The notes beneath the pieces were generated by a model. That model was not told where the DNA came from and made no database searches. It saw only the letters and a list, made by a program, of their open reading frames with translations. Made by a program: the position numbers and the translations under genes. From NCBI RefSeq assembly GCF_003987335.1, contig NZ_PIPK01000001.1, forward strand, positions 310,001-374,000: 64,000 nt of DNA, in the 5' to 3' direction. Origin of the DNA: Aliidiomarina maris. GTDB lineage: Bacteria > Pseudomonadota > Gammaproteobacteria > Enterobacterales > Alteromonadaceae. The first letter of the stretch is position 1. Every line of letters begins with the position of its first letter. Below, piece after piece: positions 9,058-19,526 of the stretch.

Positions 9058-10491
9058 TCACGCGGGATGAGGCCATTGCTGCAATGGCGCACCACGCATG
9101 CCAGGTTGGTAATCTAAACGCAGCAGCTGTGCCCAAGTTTGCGCGTCAGGGTGCGCCATATTATAGCCAAAACCTGCAACCCAAAGCAGTTCACCTTTAA
9201 AACGCACACATGGCCACCGTTGTCGCCACCACGGCGCGAGCTGACGTTTCTTTAACCACGGCTTTAAGCGCTGGCGGCTGCCATCGGTGCGACGCATAAA
9301 TTCATCACCGTCCTGCACCAATGACACTGCGAGAAGGTCAGTTGGCAAGGGCATCGGTATTTCGGACTGCCAGGTCGCAACCACGACGCCAATATCATCC
9401 GCTAAGATCACTTGACTTGGTTGTGCCTCAGTTGGCCAAGGCAGTGGTGCGGTCACATCAGTGAGTGCGCCAAAGTGCGGCACTAAATACAAATAATTGG
9501 CGAAACTACACAGCTGATAATCACTGCAACTGACCTGAGCGCGAGTGTTAGCCAACTGGCTAATCACCTGCTCTAACTGCGCTTGGCTTGGAAGGCGCAA
9601 GCGCTGCGGTGCCCAAGTTGGCAATTGCTGGTTTTGCTGGTCAATGAATTGACGAATCAAGGCTCTCTGGCGTGCGCTCGAATAGCTTAGAAAACCCTCA
9701 ATATGTAAGCGCTGGCCGTCACTACGCGACGCGAGTTCAGCCGCTAACAGTTCGTCTAATAAGTTCTGCTGCTCAGCACATAACGCCGCAGAACGCGCTA
9801 AAGTCGTTTCAAACTGCGGCCATCGGGCGGTTAACACGGGCAATACCTGATGACGCAGGAAGTTACGTTCAATGCGGGTGTCGGTGTTGGTATCGTCTTC
9901 TATCCATTGTAGTTTGCGTGCTTGCGCATATTGGTATATCTGCGCTTTATTGAGCCCAAGTAACGGCCGCACCAGCAAGCGCTGATCGGTAAAGGGGGCA
10001 ATGGGCGCCATCGCTGCAAGCCCTTTCGGACCGGCCCCACGTTTTAGCTGCAGTAAGAAGGTCTCACTTTGGTCACTTAAATGATGGCCAAGCAAGATCA
10101 CGGCTCGTGGGTCGGTCAGTTGTGCCATCCGACTGTAACGCGCCTCACGCCCCAGCGCCTCTTTGCTTGCACGCCCTTGCTTGGGAACGTCTAAGGGCTC
10201 AACGATATGCGCGATACCGTGCTGAATGCATTGCTGGCGTAAAAATTCAGCCCACTTTGGCGAATGCGGATGAAAATAATGGTCGAGGTGAATGGCCAGG
10301 TAATGATGCTGCGGGTGCTCCTCGCGATAGCGCAAGGTTAAATCGAGTACGCTTTGGGAGTCTGCGCCACCGCCCAGCGCCACCACGATCGACAACGGCC
10401 CCTGCTGTACCGAGTGGTGAGCCACCACTTTAGCAAGGGCCCTGCAATAGTGCTGATAAAACGTATCGCTAATCGACTTAACAGTAGCCAA
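9058..10491 (-). CDS. tilS: tRNA(Ile)-lysidine synthase
   Basis: ATP-dependent enzyme that converts cytidine 34 of the tRNA-Ile CAU anticodon to lysidine, needed to read AUA. The N-terminal N-type ATP pyrophosphatase domain has its P-loop as LGGGADS near residues 40-46, where the family normally shows SGGxDS. Downstream motifs [23 protein letters not shown] and the TilS central and C-terminal regions (to [10 protein letters not shown]) are present. Length (477) suits gammaproteobacterial TilS. The ATG overlaps the accA 3' end by 14 bases, so it is probably the last gene of the dnaE-accA-tilS operon. Confidence 0.93.
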   Translation of the reverse strand: MATVKSISDTFYQHYCRALAKVVAHHSVQQGPLSIVVALGGGADSQSVLDLTLRYREEHPQHHYLAIHLDHYFHPHSPKWAEFLRQQCIQHGIAHIVEPLDVPKQGRASKEALGREARYSRMAQLTDPRAVILLGHHLSDQSETFLLQLKRGAGPKGLAAMAPIAPFTDQRLLVRPLLGLNKAQIYQYAQARKLQWIEDDTNTDTRIERNFLRHQVLPVLTARWPQFETTLARSAALCAEQQNLLDELLAAELASRSDGQRLHIEGFLSYSSARQRALIRQFIDQQNQQLPTWAPQRLRLPSQAQLEQVISQLANTRAQVSCSDYQLCSFANYLYLVPHFGALTDVTAPLPWPTEAQPSQVILADDIGVVVATWQSEIPMPLPTDLLAVSLVQDGDEFMRRTDGSRQRLKPWLKKRQLAPWWRQRWPCVRFKGELLWVAGFGYNMAHPDAQTWAQLLRLDYQPGMRGAPLQQWPHPA

Positions 10492-11434
10492 AATTCATTA
10501 ATTTCTCGTATCGGCGATCCAGCAAGGTATCGGTGTCTAAGCCTTGCAGACTTTGTAAGTCTTTAAGCAATTGTGCTTTCAAGTTCTTTGCCATGCCTTC
10601 ATGACTACGGTGCGCGCCGCCAAGTGGCTCTTCAATAATGGTATCAATTAAGCCCAATTCGTGGGATCGCTGAGCCGTTACACCCATGGCGTCGGCAGCT
10701 AATTCAGCTTTGCTCGCGCTTTTCCATAAAATCGAAGCACAGCCTTCCGGTGAAATGACCGAATAGGTGCTGTATTGCAGCATGTTAACGCGATCGCCCA
10801 CACCAATTGCCAATGCGCCGCCAGAACCACCTTCACCAATCACGGTACAAATCGTTGGCACCTTCAAGCGCGCCATCACTTTCAAATTGCGTGCAATCGC
10901 TTCACTTTGCCCACGCTCTTCAGCGCCCACGCCTGGGTATGCGCCAGGGGTATCAATAAAGGTTAGGATCGGTAGCTTGAAGCGCTCGGCCATTTCCATT
11001 AAACGCAATGCTTTACGGTAACCTTCAGGCTTTGGCATACCAAAATTGCGGCGAACTTTTTCTTTGGTTTCACGGCCTTTTTGATGACCAATGACCATCA
11101 CTGGCTGCCCATCAATACGCGCCATCCCGCCAATAATAGCTTTGTCGTCGGCAAAAGCGCGGTCGCCTGCCAGCTCTTCAAAGTCGGTAAATACATGCTG
11201 AATGTAATCCAGCGTGTAAGGTCGTTGCGGATGACGGGCTAACTGAGCAACCTGCCAAGACGACAAATCAGCAAAAATCTTGCCGATCAGTTCAGAGCGC
11301 TTCTTCTGTAACTGCTTCACCTCTTTTTCAAGGTCGATATTAAAATCACCTTTAGCGCTGACACTTTTAAGCTCGTCAATTTGCGCTTCCAGCTCAGCGA
11401 TAGGTTGTTCAAAATCCAGAAAATTCAAGCTCAT
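10478..11434 (-). CDS. accA: Acetyl-CoA carboxylase carboxyltransferase subunit alpha
   Basis: Carboxyl transferase alpha subunit of acetyl-CoA carboxylase, which with AccD moves the carboxyl group from biotin to acetyl-CoA to make malonyl-CoA for fatty acid synthesis. I start it at the ATG at 11434 ([19 protein letters not shown]), the conserved N-terminus, giving 318 residues as in E. coli; an upstream in-frame extension to 11497 is not credible because it runs into dnaE. Conserved [20 protein letters not shown] and [16 protein letters not shown] are present. It lies 20 bases after dnaE and overlaps tilS. Confidence 0.97.
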   Translation of the reverse strand: MSLNFLDFEQPIAELEAQIDELKSVSAKGDFNIDLEKEVKQLQKKRSELIGKIFADLSSWQVAQLARHPQRPYTLDYIQHVFTDFEELAGDRAFADDKAIIGGMARIDGQPVMVIGHQKGRETKEKVRRNFGMPKPEGYRKALRLMEMAERFKLPILTFIDTPGAYPGVGAEERGQSEAIARNLKVMARLKVPTICTVIGEGGSGGALAIGVGDRVNMLQYSTYSVISPEGCASILWKSASKAELAADAMGVTAQRSHELGLIDTIIEEPLGGAHRSHEGMAKNLKAQLLKDLQSLQGLDTDTLLDRRYEKLMNFGYC

Positions 11435-11454
11435 TCGAGTATTCCAACATTCGG

Positions 11455-14400
11455 TTAAAAGACCAGTGCCACCTGACTGGTACCTAAGGTATCCCACAAT
11501 TCGTACAATAAGGCATCAGTTGGTTCGACATACCAACTCGCGCTGGGCTTCAGCGCCACACTAATATCATCTAGCTGACATTTTAGCAGCACCGGGCAGA
11601 GCCCGCCGCTAGCTTGTTGCAAGGCTTGTTCGACCCGCAGTATCACGGCTTGGTCGAGCGCTGCGACGTCAAGGTCTATGTGTAACCCTTTAACGTATTG
11701 TGCCCGTGCTTGCTCTATTGTCATCACTTCATAAGCGGTCATTGTATTGCCGCCACTGAAGTTATCAAATCGGACTTCTCCTTTTACCCACAAAATAGTG
11801 TCTTTTTGCAGCAAGTCCTCGTACTTTTCGAACTCTTGTGTATATAAGCGTACATCCATTCGAGTGCTTTTGTCATCTAAAGTCACGATAGCCCAGCGCT
11901 GGCCCTTTTTATTGACCATGGGTCGAATGTCGAGCACCAAACCTGCTGCACTGACGTACTGACCTCGAGGGGTTTCATTCAAATCATTTAAACGTCCGCT
12001 GGCATAGCGCTTAAGCTCTTTACGGTAGCGATTTATTGGGTGTCCGGTCAGGTATAAACCTAAAGTTTCACGCTCGTAGTCTAACCATACGGGCTCGGGC
12101 CACGGCGACACCTGCACAAATTCGGCCTCTATCGCCGCAGGTTCTACCGTTAACACACCAAATAAGTCAGCTTGGCCCATCGCTTCGTCTTTGGCGGCTT
12201 GGTCCGCTTGTTTCATCGCTTTTTCTAAGCTGGCCATTAAGATAGCACGGGTTGGACCGAGGCTATCCAGCGCGCCGGCTTTAATCAGGCGCTCCATCAC
12301 CCGTCGATTCAATTTTTTCAAATCGACGCGACGGCAAAAATCGAATAAATCGCTGAATGCGCCTTCAGCACTACGCGCCGCAATAATCGATTCTATCGGC
12401 CCCTCGCCGACGCCCTTAATTGCTCCAATGCCATATACAATGCGCGACTGCTCATCGACGCTAAACTTGTATTCACCGGCATTCACGTCAGGCGGCAGAA
12501 TGGTCAGCCCCATGCGCTCGCACTCATCCACCAAAGTGACAATTTTATCGGTGTTGTCCATATCCGCCGACATCACCGCCGCCATAAACTCGCTGGGGAA
12601 ATGCACCTTCATCCACAAAGTTTGGTATGAGACTAACGCATACGCAGCAGAGTGCGACTTGTTAAAGCCATATCCAGCGAATTTCTCTACCAGATCGAAG
12701 ATTTTAATTGCAAGATCTGGGTCAATCCCGTTTTTCGCAGCGCCATCTTGAAATACTTCACGCTGCTTGGCCATTTCTTCGGGCTTCTTTTTACCCATCG
12801 CACGGCGTAATAAGTCAGCGCCACCGAGGCTATAACCTGCCAAGACCTGAGCGATCTGCATCACCTGCTCTTGGTATAAAATAACCCCGTAAGTCGGCTC
12901 AAGAATCGGCTGCAATGACTCATGCTGGTATTGGGCATCGGGATAAGAAATGGCTTCACGCCCGTGCTTGCGGTCAATGAAGTTATCCACCATGCCCGAT
13001 TGTAATGGGCCCGGTCTGAAAAGAGCGACCAATGCGATAATGTCCTCGAAACTATCCGGCAATAGGCGTTTGATCAGCTCCTTCATACCGCGGGATTCAA
13101 GCTGAAATACTGCGGTAGTTTCCGCCTTTTTCAGTGAGGTAAAGCAAGCTTTGTCATCCAGTGGAATCGCGGCAATATCAATGATTGGTTTGCCCGCCTT
13201 TTGCAATCGCGGGTTTACCATGTCCAGCGCCCATTGAATAATGGTCAGGGTGCGTAAACCAAGGAAGTCGAATTTGACCAGACCTGCGGTTTCAACGTCA
13301 TTCTTATCGAACTGAGTGACTGGGAAATTACCCTCTTCGTCGCAGTAAATTGGTGCAAAATCAGTGATGGTAGTTGGCGATATGACTACTCCACCCGCAT
13401 GCTTACCCGCGTTACGTGTGACCCCTTCAAGGCGCCGCGCCATGTTGATCACTTCTTTGACATCTTCGTCTTCTTGGTACAGCTGTTCAAGTCTTGGCTC
13501 TTCCTCGAACGCCTTCGCCAATGTCATCCCCGGCGTGCCCGGAATGAGCTTAGAAATGCGGTCGACGAATCCATACGGATGACTCAAGACTCGCCCTACG
13601 TCACGCACTGCGGCCTTGGCCGCCATGGTACCGAAGGTGATAATCTGGGATACAGCGTCGCGGCCATATAACTCTGCGACGTGGTCGATCACCTCATCGC
13701 GACGGTCCATACAGAAGTCGACATCGAAGTCTGGCATCGATACCCGTTCCGGGTTTAAGAAGCGTTCGAAGAGTAGGTCGAACTCGAGTGGGTCTAAGTC
13801 GGTGATCTTCAGCGCATAAGCCACCAGCGAGCCTGCCCCTGAGCCCCGCCCCGGACCAACTGGGATATTGTTATCTTTACTCCACTGAATAAACTCCATG
13901 ACGATCAAGAAGTAACCAGGGAAACCCATGTCATTGATCACTTTAAGCTCAATCGCCAGGCGCTCGTCATATTCAGGACGCTTAGCCGCACGCTCTTCAG
14001 GGTCGGGAAATAGAAATTCTAAACGTTCTTCAAGACCCTGCTCGGATACTTTGACCAAGAAGTCGGCAATGGTCATATCACCGGTCGGAAAATCGGGCAG
14101 GAAGTACTCATCCAAACGTACCGTGACGTTACAACGCTTGGCTATTTCCACACTATTGGCGAGTGCTTCAGGAATATCAGCAAACAATTCCGCCATCTCT
14201 TCGCTGCTGCGCATGTATTGCTGTTCGCTGTATAGCTGCGGTCGGCGCGGATCACCCAAGGTATAACCATCGTGAATTGCAACGCGAATTTCGTGGGCGT
14301 CAAAATCGCTGGTTTGGGTAAACACCACTTCATTGGTAGCCACAACAGGCAGCCCATGCTGCGCCGCTAAATCCACGGCTAAATGAATATAATCTTCTTC

Positions 14401-14934
14401 CTGCGGCCGTCCCGTACGAATTAATTCCAAATAATAGTGATTTGCGAAGTGCTGTTGATAAAACGCCACGCTATTGTGTAAAGCTTTGTGGTTGTTGGTC
14501 AGCAAAGCACGCCCGACATCGCCATCGCGCGCGCCTGAAAGGATGATTAAGCCACTATGGCGCTCGCCGAGCCAAGCTTGGTCAATGCAGGGTCGCTGGC
14601 ATCTGTGCCCACGTAAATAGGCGTCTGAAATCAATCTGGTAAGATTCTGATAGCCCTGATTATCTTTGGCTATCAAGGTTAAGCGAAACGGTTGTTCAGG
14701 CCAGTCCTCATTGAGCACCCAAACGTCAGCACCAATCAATGGCTTCATGCCCAGGCTTTCAGACGTTTTGTAGTAACGGACTAAACCGCATAAGTTCATT
14801 TGGTCAGTCAATGCCATCGCCGGCATACCAAGTTCCGCAGCGCGCTTGCATAGCGGCACCACTTTTTGCAGGCCATCCAGCATGGAAAAATCGCTATGTA
14901 CACGCAAATGAATGAAACTTGGTTGATTCGACAT
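11455..14934 (-). CDS. dnaE: DNA polymerase III alpha subunit
   Basis: Replicative polymerase catalytic subunit, 1159 residues as expected. The N-terminal PHP domain starts [13 protein letters not shown]; the palm domain carries the catalytic aspartates in [10 protein letters not shown]; the tandem HhH region and an OB-fold (around residues 990-1070, [19 protein letters not shown]) follow. First gene of the minus-strand operon with accA and tilS. Unlike E. coli, no lpx genes or rnhB lie upstream; the tRNA-Asp cluster does, so dnaE must have its own promoter in 14935-15150. Confidence 0.98.
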   Translation of the reverse strand: MSNQPSFIHLRVHSDFSMLDGLQKVVPLCKRAAELGMPAMALTDQMNLCGLVRYYKTSESLGMKPLIGADVWVLNEDWPEQPFRLTLIAKDNQGYQNLTRLISDAYLRGHRCQRPCIDQAWLGERHSGLIILSGARDGDVGRALLTNNHKALHNSVAFYQQHFANHYYLELIRTGRPQEEDYIHLAVDLAAQHGLPVVATNEVVFTQTSDFDAHEIRVAIHDGYTLGDPRRPQLYSEQQYMRSSEEMAELFADIPEALANSVEIAKRCNVTVRLDEYFLPDFPTGDMTIADFLVKVSEQGLEERLEFLFPDPEERAAKRPEYDERLAIELKVINDMGFPGYFLIVMEFIQWSKDNNIPVGPGRGSGAGSLVAYALKITDLDPLEFDLLFERFLNPERVSMPDFDVDFCMDRRDEVIDHVAELYGRDAVSQIITFGTMAAKAAVRDVGRVLSHPYGFVDRISKLIPGTPGMTLAKAFEEEPRLEQLYQEDEDVKEVINMARRLEGVTRNAGKHAGGVVISPTTITDFAPIYCDEEGNFPVTQFDKNDVETAGLVKFDFLGLRTLTIIQWALDMVNPRLQKAGKPIIDIAAIPLDDKACFTSLKKAETTAVFQLESRGMKELIKRLLPDSFEDIIALVALFRPGPLQSGMVDNFIDRKHGREAISYPDAQYQHESLQPILEPTYGVILYQEQVMQIAQVLAGYSLGGADLLRRAMGKKKPEEMAKQREVFQDGAAKNGIDPDLAIKIFDLVEKFAGYGFNKSHSAAYALVSYQTLWMKVHFPSEFMAAVMSADMDNTDKIVTLVDECERMGLTILPPDVNAGEYKFSVDEQSRIVYGIGAIKGVGEGPIESIIAARSAEGAFSDLFDFCRRVDLKKLNRRVMERLIKAGALDSLGPTRAILMASLEKAMKQADQAAKDEAMGQADLFGVLTVEPAAIEAEFVQVSPWPEPVWLDYERETLGLYLTGHPINRYRKELKRYASGRLNDLNETPRGQYVSAAGLVLDIRPMVNKKGQRWAIVTLDDKSTRMDVRLYTQEFEKYEDLLQKDTILWVKGEVRFDNFSGGNTMTAYEVMTIEQARAQYVKGLHIDLDVAALDQAVILRVEQALQQASGGLCPVLLKCQLDDISVALKPSASWYVEPTDALLYELWDTLGTSQVALVF

Positions 14935-15154
14935 TTTAACCCTTTCAATAGTCTATATCGTGTCGCCGCTCAACGCATAAACAGCTAAAGATAGCCGCGC
15001 AACGGGGGCAAACATTGTGCCTTAAAGCGGCGCGGATAACCACCGTTTAAGTCTTGATTAACGGTGCGCTTACACCGGTAGCCAAGTGCCGAAATGCAGA
15101 GGTTTAAAGTAGAAAATAGGCGTTAGGAAAAGATTGCAGCACTAGAAACAAAAA

Positions 15155-15173
15155 AATCGCCATGAAGGCGATT
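15155..15173 (-). terminator. Intrinsic terminator of the tRNA-Asp operon
   Basis: A perfect 7-bp stem AATCGCC and GGCGATT with a 5-base loop, flanked by an A run on the left and a T run on the right. Read on the minus strand it ends the tRNA transcript with six or more Ts; it could also work in the other direction. Confidence 0.8.
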
Positions 15174-15199
15174 CTTTTTTCCTGAGCTTAGTTCTTAAG

Positions 15200-15276
15200 T
15201 GGCGGAGCGGACGGGACTCGAACCCGCGACCCCCGGCGTGACAGGCCGGTATTCTAACCAACTGAACTACCGCTCC
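15200..15276 (-). tRNA. tRNA-Asp(GTC), copy 3 of the operon
   Basis: A 77-base gene including the encoded CCA. The minus strand reads GGAGCGGTAGTTCAGTTGG, anticodon stem CCGGC/GCCGG with loop CTGTCAC (anticodon GTC), T-loop GGTTCGAGTC, and acceptor end CCGCTCCGCCA. Identical to the other two copies. Confidence 0.98.
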
Positions 15277-15319
15277 ACACTAAGAAACTCAGGATGTAGC
15301 GTCGTAAACCTTGTGCAAA

Positions 15320-15396
15320 TGGCGGAGCGGACGGGACTCGAACCCGCGACCCCCGGCGTGACAGGCCGGTATTCTAACCAACTGAACTACCGCTCC
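15320..15396 (-). tRNA. tRNA-Asp(GTC), copy 2 of the operon
   Basis: Same 77-base sequence, anticodon GTC and encoded CCA as the neighbouring copies. It is separated from copy 3 by 43 bases and from copy 1 by 47 bases; the spacers are not alike. Confidence 0.98.
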
Positions 15397-15443
15397 ACTG
15401 CACGTGGCATTACGTCAGGTACTACTTACATTGAGAGTTGAGT

Positions 15444-15520
15444 TGGCGGAGCGGACGGGACTCGAACCCGCGACCCCCGGCGTGACAGGCCGGTATTCTA
15501 ACCAACTGAACTACCGCTCC
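15444..15520 (-). tRNA. tRNA-Asp(GTC), copy 1 (promoter-proximal)
   Basis: Same 77-base tRNA-Asp with encoded CCA. It lies 24 bases downstream of the -10 box of the operon promoter, so it is the first gene of the three-copy transcript. Confidence 0.98.
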
Positions 15521-15544
15521 ACGTTTGCCCTCAATGCGGCGAGG

Positions 15545-15573
15545 ATAATACGAGCAGCCTGCGCCTCAGTCAA
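15545..15573 (-). promoter_or_regulatory. Sigma-70 promoter of the tRNA-Asp operon
   Basis: On the minus strand TTGACT (15568-15573), a 17-base spacer and TATTAT (15545-15550), followed by a GC-rich discriminator CCTCGCC. This is near consensus and the GC-rich discriminator is the usual mark of stringently controlled stable-RNA promoters. Confidence 0.85.
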
Positions 15574-15622
15574 CCCCTTTTTTAAGGTTTATGCGCGTTT
15601 GCGCACGAAATCATCAAAACGC

Positions 15623-16963
15623 TCACTTTTTAGCTTTCTTTGCGCCTTTCTTCGCCGGTTTAGCCCCGCGCTTACCAATCATACCTTTGCGCCAAAGTAG
15701 CCAAACAATCCAACTTGTCGCCAATAACAAGTTAAATGCAATGATCATCATCAGTATGCGAACCTGACTACGCTGGGCTTGCTGCTCAGCTTCGATACGC
15801 GCGACTGCCGCGGCTTCACGTTCTGCCAAACGCTGCTGCATCAATTCCTCGTCACTTGGGCCTGGTGGCTCTGGTTGACGGGAAATAAATTCGTAGTCGT
15901 CCAATTGCGCCACTATTTCACGACCGTCGTGGCGTGACGTTGCATACAAAGTGGCACGCACACTAAACAACCCAGTGACATAGTTTGGAATGCGTTGCAC
16001 CAAGCTATCACCTTGTTTGGTACGAATATCTATCAGCTGCAGTTCACCATTAGGAAACTCTACTTCACCGCGCAAAACAATATCTGCGGGGTCGAAGTAT
16101 GCATCATTCACTTTGAACTCGAGCCGATGCGAACGCTCAGCCACTTCTGAGACGTCTACATGGGTGGTCGCTGGCAAGCGAGTGATTCGAATCGGAGGCT
16201 GCTCGAAAGTACGTTGATACAAAGGGGTGTGCGCACGGTACGACGGAATATAAGATCCCGTCGGCACGCTGAAATCAATTTCACCAGTAAATTCACCGTC
16301 TCGGGCACGTGCGTCTAAACCTCGTCCGTCATCGACAAATTCACCGACAAGACGTGGATTCAGACCAAAGTTCTCTTCATTTTCGCTATTGGTGCTGACC
16401 AAGTACATTTGCATTTCAATCGCGTTACGAAAATCACGTTGTTCAATGGGCTCACCGGCTTCTGAAAAGCGCCCCGTCACGGCAAGACGTTCACCGCGAA
16501 AAATCAACTCAGGTAAAGGGTCCGCTTGAAAAGTTAAATCGGAAATCACCATCAAGCGACTTTCTGAGCGCAACTCGCCAGATACTTGCCAAGGCCCACG
16601 CATCGGGTTTTGAATTCTGACTTGATCAAAGCCAGGCCCGGATTCCCAGCGCACATGCTCAGGGTGACGTGAGCTATACCATTTACTGCCATCGGGCAGA
16701 ATCAGTACCACTGGACGGCTTTGGGTTTGGCGGAAAAACACCATAGTGATTTCATCAATATGGTCGTCAATGCGAAAGCGATCGCCCAATAGAGGTAGTT
16801 GCGAGTCAGGGGTCATGTCCGCCAGACGAAACGCGTCGTAGGGGTTTGGCAGGCGTTCGCTGGTCTGCGCTGACGCCTTAGGCACCGACACGACACCGAT
16901 AAGCGCCACACACATCAGCAAGCTACTCAGTGCGACGCTTATGGCATTGCCAAATTTTATCAT
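15623..16963 (-). CDS. TIGR03503-type membrane-anchored protein of unknown function
   Basis: Conserved protein of unknown role found in alteromonads and vibrios. I start it at the ATG at 16963, which overlaps the dnaQ stop as ATGA, giving 446 residues; a TTG four codons upstream is less likely. It has a signal peptide (about residues 5-32, ending near ASAQT), an extracytoplasmic beta-rich region beginning NPYDAFRLADM with the conserved LPDGSKWYSS and RGPWQVSGE motifs, one C-terminal transmembrane helix (about 400-425) and a lysine/alanine-rich cytoplasmic tail. The overlap suggests translation coupled to dnaQ. No enzyme motif is visible. Confidence 0.75.
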   Translation of the reverse strand: MIKFGNAISVALSSLLMCVALIGVVSVPKASAQTSERLPNPYDAFRLADMTPDSQLPLLGDRFRIDDHIDEITMVFFRQTQSRPVVLILPDGSKWYSSRHPEHVRWESGPGFDQVRIQNPMRGPWQVSGELRSESRLMVISDLTFQADPLPELIFRGERLAVTGRFSEAGEPIEQRDFRNAIEMQMYLVSTNSENEENFGLNPRLVGEFVDDGRGLDARARDGEFTGEIDFSVPTGSYIPSYRAHTPLYQRTFEQPPIRITRLPATTHVDVSEVAERSHRLEFKVNDAYFDPADIVLRGEVEFPNGELQLIDIRTKQGDSLVQRIPNYVTGLFSVRATLYATSRHDGREIVAQLDDYEFISRQPEPPGPSDEELMQQRLAEREAAAVARIEAEQQAQRSQVRILMMIIAFNLLLATSWIVWLLWRKGMIGKRGAKPAKKGAKKAKK

Positions 16964-17691
16964 TGTTGCGGCCAAAGAGACGGCCCTCCCTTCTCGCTGA
17001 GCTGACGAATGCGCTCAAGATGCGCTTTCTCTTCTTCGGCCGACGCAGCTAAAACCTTTAGCGCGGGGCGCTGATTATCTAAACGGCGAATGGCTGTCGG
17101 GTCAATCCCCGCCCCGTCCGCGCCTTTGTCCTGCAGCGATAATTTACGCTGCCCACCAGACATCCATAGATACACATCGGCTAAGATCTCCGCATCTAAC
17201 AAAGCGCCGTGCAGCTCGCGGTGTGAATTATCAATATCGAAGCGTTTACACAGAGCGTCCAAGCTAACGCGCTGGCCTGGGTATAACTTGCGCGCGAGTG
17301 CCAGGGTGTCAAGCACATCAGCAATGCGGTCCACGCGATAATCAGAATTAAGGCGCGCGAACTCATGATCCATATGACCGACGTCGAAGGGCGCGTTGTG
17401 GATGACTAGTTCGGCGCCACGAATGAAATCAACAAACTCATCTGCGATTTGCGCAAACACGGGCTTGTCTTGTAAGAATTCGTTGGTGATACCATGAATT
17501 TGAATAGCTTCTTCTTCAACCAAGCGCTCAGGATTCAGGTACACATGGTAATGACGCCCAGTCAGTTTACGATCGATTAACTCGACACAGCCAATTTCAA
17601 TGATACGATGTCCCTGTTTCGGGTCGATACCTGTGGTTTCCGTATCTAACACGATTTGGCGGCGGGCTTGCGAGTCTGTCAGTTCGTGCAT
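16960..17691 (-). CDS. dnaQ: DNA polymerase III epsilon subunit (proofreading exonuclease)
   Basis: DEDDh 3'-5' exonuclease that proofreads for DnaE. Exo I motif VLDTETTG is near residue 15, Exo II in the region NAPFDVGHMDHEF, and Exo III ELHGALLDAEILADVYL near residue 160 with the active-site His and Asp. The C-terminal tail (about 185-243) is the expected polymerase-binding segment. Divergent from rnhA across about 70 bases, the same arrangement as in E. coli. Confidence 0.96.
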   Translation of the reverse strand: MHELTDSQARRQIVLDTETTGIDPKQGHRIIEIGCVELIDRKLTGRHYHVYLNPERLVEEEAIQIHGITNEFLQDKPVFAQIADEFVDFIRGAELVIHNAPFDVGHMDHEFARLNSDYRVDRIADVLDTLALARKLYPGQRVSLDALCKRFDIDNSHRELHGALLDAEILADVYLWMSGGQRKLSLQDKGADGAGIDPTAIRRLDNQRPALKVLAASAEEEKAHLERIRQLSEKGGPSLWPQQ

Positions 17692-17762
17692 GTATCACCT
17701 TCGCTGTCTGTACTTATATAAATGCGGGCTTATAGTAGCAACATCACCACGCGAGAAGAAGT

Positions 17763-18236
17763 ATGCCTTTACAGCATGTGGATATATTTACCGATGGGTC
17801 CTGCTTGGGGAACCCAGGACCTGGCGGATACGGCATTGTATTACAAGCCGGTAAGCATGAAAAAACCATGCAGCAAGGATTTCGTTTAACCACCAATAAC
17901 CGTATGGAGCTGATGGCCACCGTAGTGGCACTGAACGCGTTAAAAAAGCGTTGTGCGGTCGAACTATATACCGATAGTGAGTATGTTCGCCAAGGGATTA
18001 CGAAATGGATTCATGGATGGAAAAAGAAAGGTTGGATGACTGCAAGTAAGAAACCGGTTAAAAATCAAGATTTATGGCAAGCCCTGGACCAAGCCATTGT
18101 GCGTCATGACATCAACTGGCATTGGGTCAAGGGGCATTCGGGTCACCCACAGAATGAGCAATGCGACCAACTTGCACGGTCAGCCGCAGAGCAAGGCCCG
18201 CATGAGGAAGACTACGGGTACGACGCCAACGCGTAA
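17763..18236 (+). CDS. rnhA: Ribonuclease HI
   Basis: Endonuclease that cuts RNA in RNA-DNA hybrids. Catalytic residues are all present: D11 (FTDGS), E49 (NNRMEL), D71 (YTDSEY) and D135, with the H125 loop (KGHSGH). The basic handle region [16 protein letters not shown] is complete. 157 residues, standard length. It stands divergent from dnaQ and converges on the sulfur operon with a gap of only two bases. Confidence 0.98.
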   Translation: MPLQHVDIFTDGSCLGNPGPGGYGIVLQAGKHEKTMQQGFRLTTNNRMELMATVVALNALKKRCAVELYTDSEYVRQGITKWIHGWKKKGWMTASKKPVKNQDLWQALDQAIVRHDINWHWVKGHSGHPQNEQCDQLARSAAEQGPHEEDYGYDANA

Positions 18237-18238
18237 GG

Positions 18239-18640
18239 TTAGATTTTACGACTGACGAACCAACCTAGTCCCATGCACGCTACAAATGTGATGGTTGCGA
18301 TACTGCCCGAGGTTAACGCGGCAATCGCGGGACCCGGGCAATATCCGACTAATCCCCAGCCAAGCCCGAATAGCACCGCGCCGACTAATAGGCGACGGTC
18401 AATCTGCTGGTTGGTTGGGGCATGAAATTCGCGCTCACATACCGGCGCTTGGCGTTTTTTACTCAGGAAGTAACCCGGCGCGAAAACGGCCAACGCAGCA
18501 GCCATCACTAAGGCCAAGCTTGGGTCCCAGTTCGGGCCAATATGTAAAAAGCCAAGTACTTTATTCGGGTCTATCATGGCTGAGACTGCCATGCCCAAGG
18601 TCATTAGTAAGCCACTTAAAAATGCAATGATAATTACCAT
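18239..18640 (-). CDS. YeeE/YedE-type sulfur transporter half (DUF6691-like)
   Basis: Small integral membrane protein of 133 residues with about four hydrophobic segments. I start it at the ATG at 18640 (MVIIIAFLSGLLMTLGM), which overlaps the previous gene by seven bases; a longer reading starting at 18742 would only translate that gene in another frame. The motif GWGLVGYCPGPAIAAL carries the single cysteine typical of the second half of split YeeE/YedE (PmpB-like) proteins, thought to bring thiosulfate or sulfur species across the membrane. Last gene of the operon. Confidence 0.82.
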   Translation of the reverse strand: MVIIIAFLSGLLMTLGMAVSAMIDPNKVLGFLHIGPNWDPSLALVMAAALAVFAPGYFLSKKRQAPVCEREFHAPTNQQIDRRLLVGAVLFGLGWGLVGYCPGPAIAALTSGSIATITFVACMGLGWFVSRKI

Positions 18641-19059
18641 GTCGCCGCTCCTTGGGTGAATGCCGTGGCGATCAATACGCCTGCGAGCATAAACACTATA
18701 GTTGCGCTGAGTGAGCGCTTCGACAGTCGCCCGATACCGCAAATACCATGACCCGAGGTACAGCCAGAGCCTAACCCTGTACCGATACCCACCAATAAGC
18801 CAGCCACCACCACTTGCCAGCCCAATTGCGGCGTGGCGTAACTAAAGTCTTGCCAGAATGATGTCAGCACCAAGGGTCCACATAACAAGCCAGCGACAAA
18901 GGCTAGCCGCCAGCCGCGGCCTTGGGCGTTGGTAAACGCTTGCTGGGTAATGCCTGAAATGCCCGCAATACGGCCCAGAAATAGCCACAATATAAGTGCA
19001 CCGGCGCCGATCATCGCGCCACCCGCCAATGCGCTGAACGGTGTAAAGTTTTCCATCAT
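18634..19059 (-). CDS. YeeE/YedE-type sulfur transporter half
   Basis: Integral membrane protein of 141 residues with about four helices. The conserved cysteine motif GSGCTSGHGICGIGRLS is the signature of the YeeE/YedE (TsuA, PmpA-like) family; thiosulfate is thought to pass between such cysteines. Together with the next gene it forms a two-polypeptide version of the transporter. It is 14 bases downstream of the rhodanese gene and overlaps the second half, indicating tight co-expression. Confidence 0.85.
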   Translation of the reverse strand: MMENFTPFSALAGGAMIGAGALILWLFLGRIAGISGITQQAFTNAQGRGWRLAFVAGLLCGPLVLTSFWQDFSYATPQLGWQVVVAGLLVGIGTGLGSGCTSGHGICGIGRLSKRSLSATIVFMLAGVLIATAFTQGAATW

Positions 19060-19073
19060 TGATACTCGCTTGA

Positions 19074-19472
19074 TTATTTAACCACTGGTTTGTCGGCATC
19101 CACCCACGCTTGCATACCACCAGCCACTGAGTACACACGCTCCAATCCCATTTGCTGCAGCGCATCAGCTGCCAACGCAGAACGTCCGCCTGAGCGGCAA
19201 ATTAAGTAGGTTGGGCGTTGACGCAGCTGTTCTAGCGCCACTTCGGGGGCACAACCGCTGGCAACCACCTGCGGGTGACTCGCCAATTGAAATTCAAGTA
19301 CGCCACGTGGCAAGTTCACTGCCTGAGCGATATGATGGTCGGCATATTCTGCCGGCTCGCGGGTGTCGATAATCAGCGCATCGGTTTCAAGGACTTGAGC
19401 TAAATCATTGACACTCACCTCTTGGATGCGTTGTTTTGCTTCTGCAACTAATTGTTGTGCTGTTTTCATCAT
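19074..19472 (-). CDS. Rhodanese-domain sulfurtransferase
   Basis: Single-domain rhodanese of 132 residues. The active-site loop is CRSGGR (around residue 94), preceded by IDTREPAEYADHHI, the usual structural motif. Such proteins carry persulfide sulfur. Two ATGs in a row begin the gene; the AGGAG upstream is better spaced for the second, at 19469. No signal peptide, so cytoplasmic. Between TauE/SafE and YeeE/YedE genes it fits a pathway that handles sulfane sulfur or sulfite. Confidence 0.9.
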   Translation of the reverse strand: MMKTAQQLVAEAKQRIQEVSVNDLAQVLETDALIIDTREPAEYADHHIAQAVNLPRGVLEFQLASHPQVVASGCAPEVALEQLRQRPTYLICRSGGRSALAADALQQMGLERVYSVAGGMQAWVDADKPVVK

Positions 19473-19526
19473 TCTCTCCTATTTAAATCGAATCTATCTA
19501 AAGTCAATGCTGGTAAGTTGTTGTAA

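Noticed and set aside
12191-12751. 186-codon plus-strand ORF inside dnaE
   Set aside because: Opposite strand of the conserved polymerase core; composition biased by the coding frame of dnaE.
15200-15520. Three identical units about 120 bases apart, which could be taken for a CRISPR-like or tandem repeat
   Set aside because: Each unit folds as a complete tRNA-Asp with anticodon GTC and CCA end.
15199-15700. Plus-strand ORFs containing a repeated GLEPATPGVTGRYSNQL peptide
   Set aside because: They are translations of the strand opposite the three tRNA-Asp genes, a known source of false proteins; no ribosome-binding sites.
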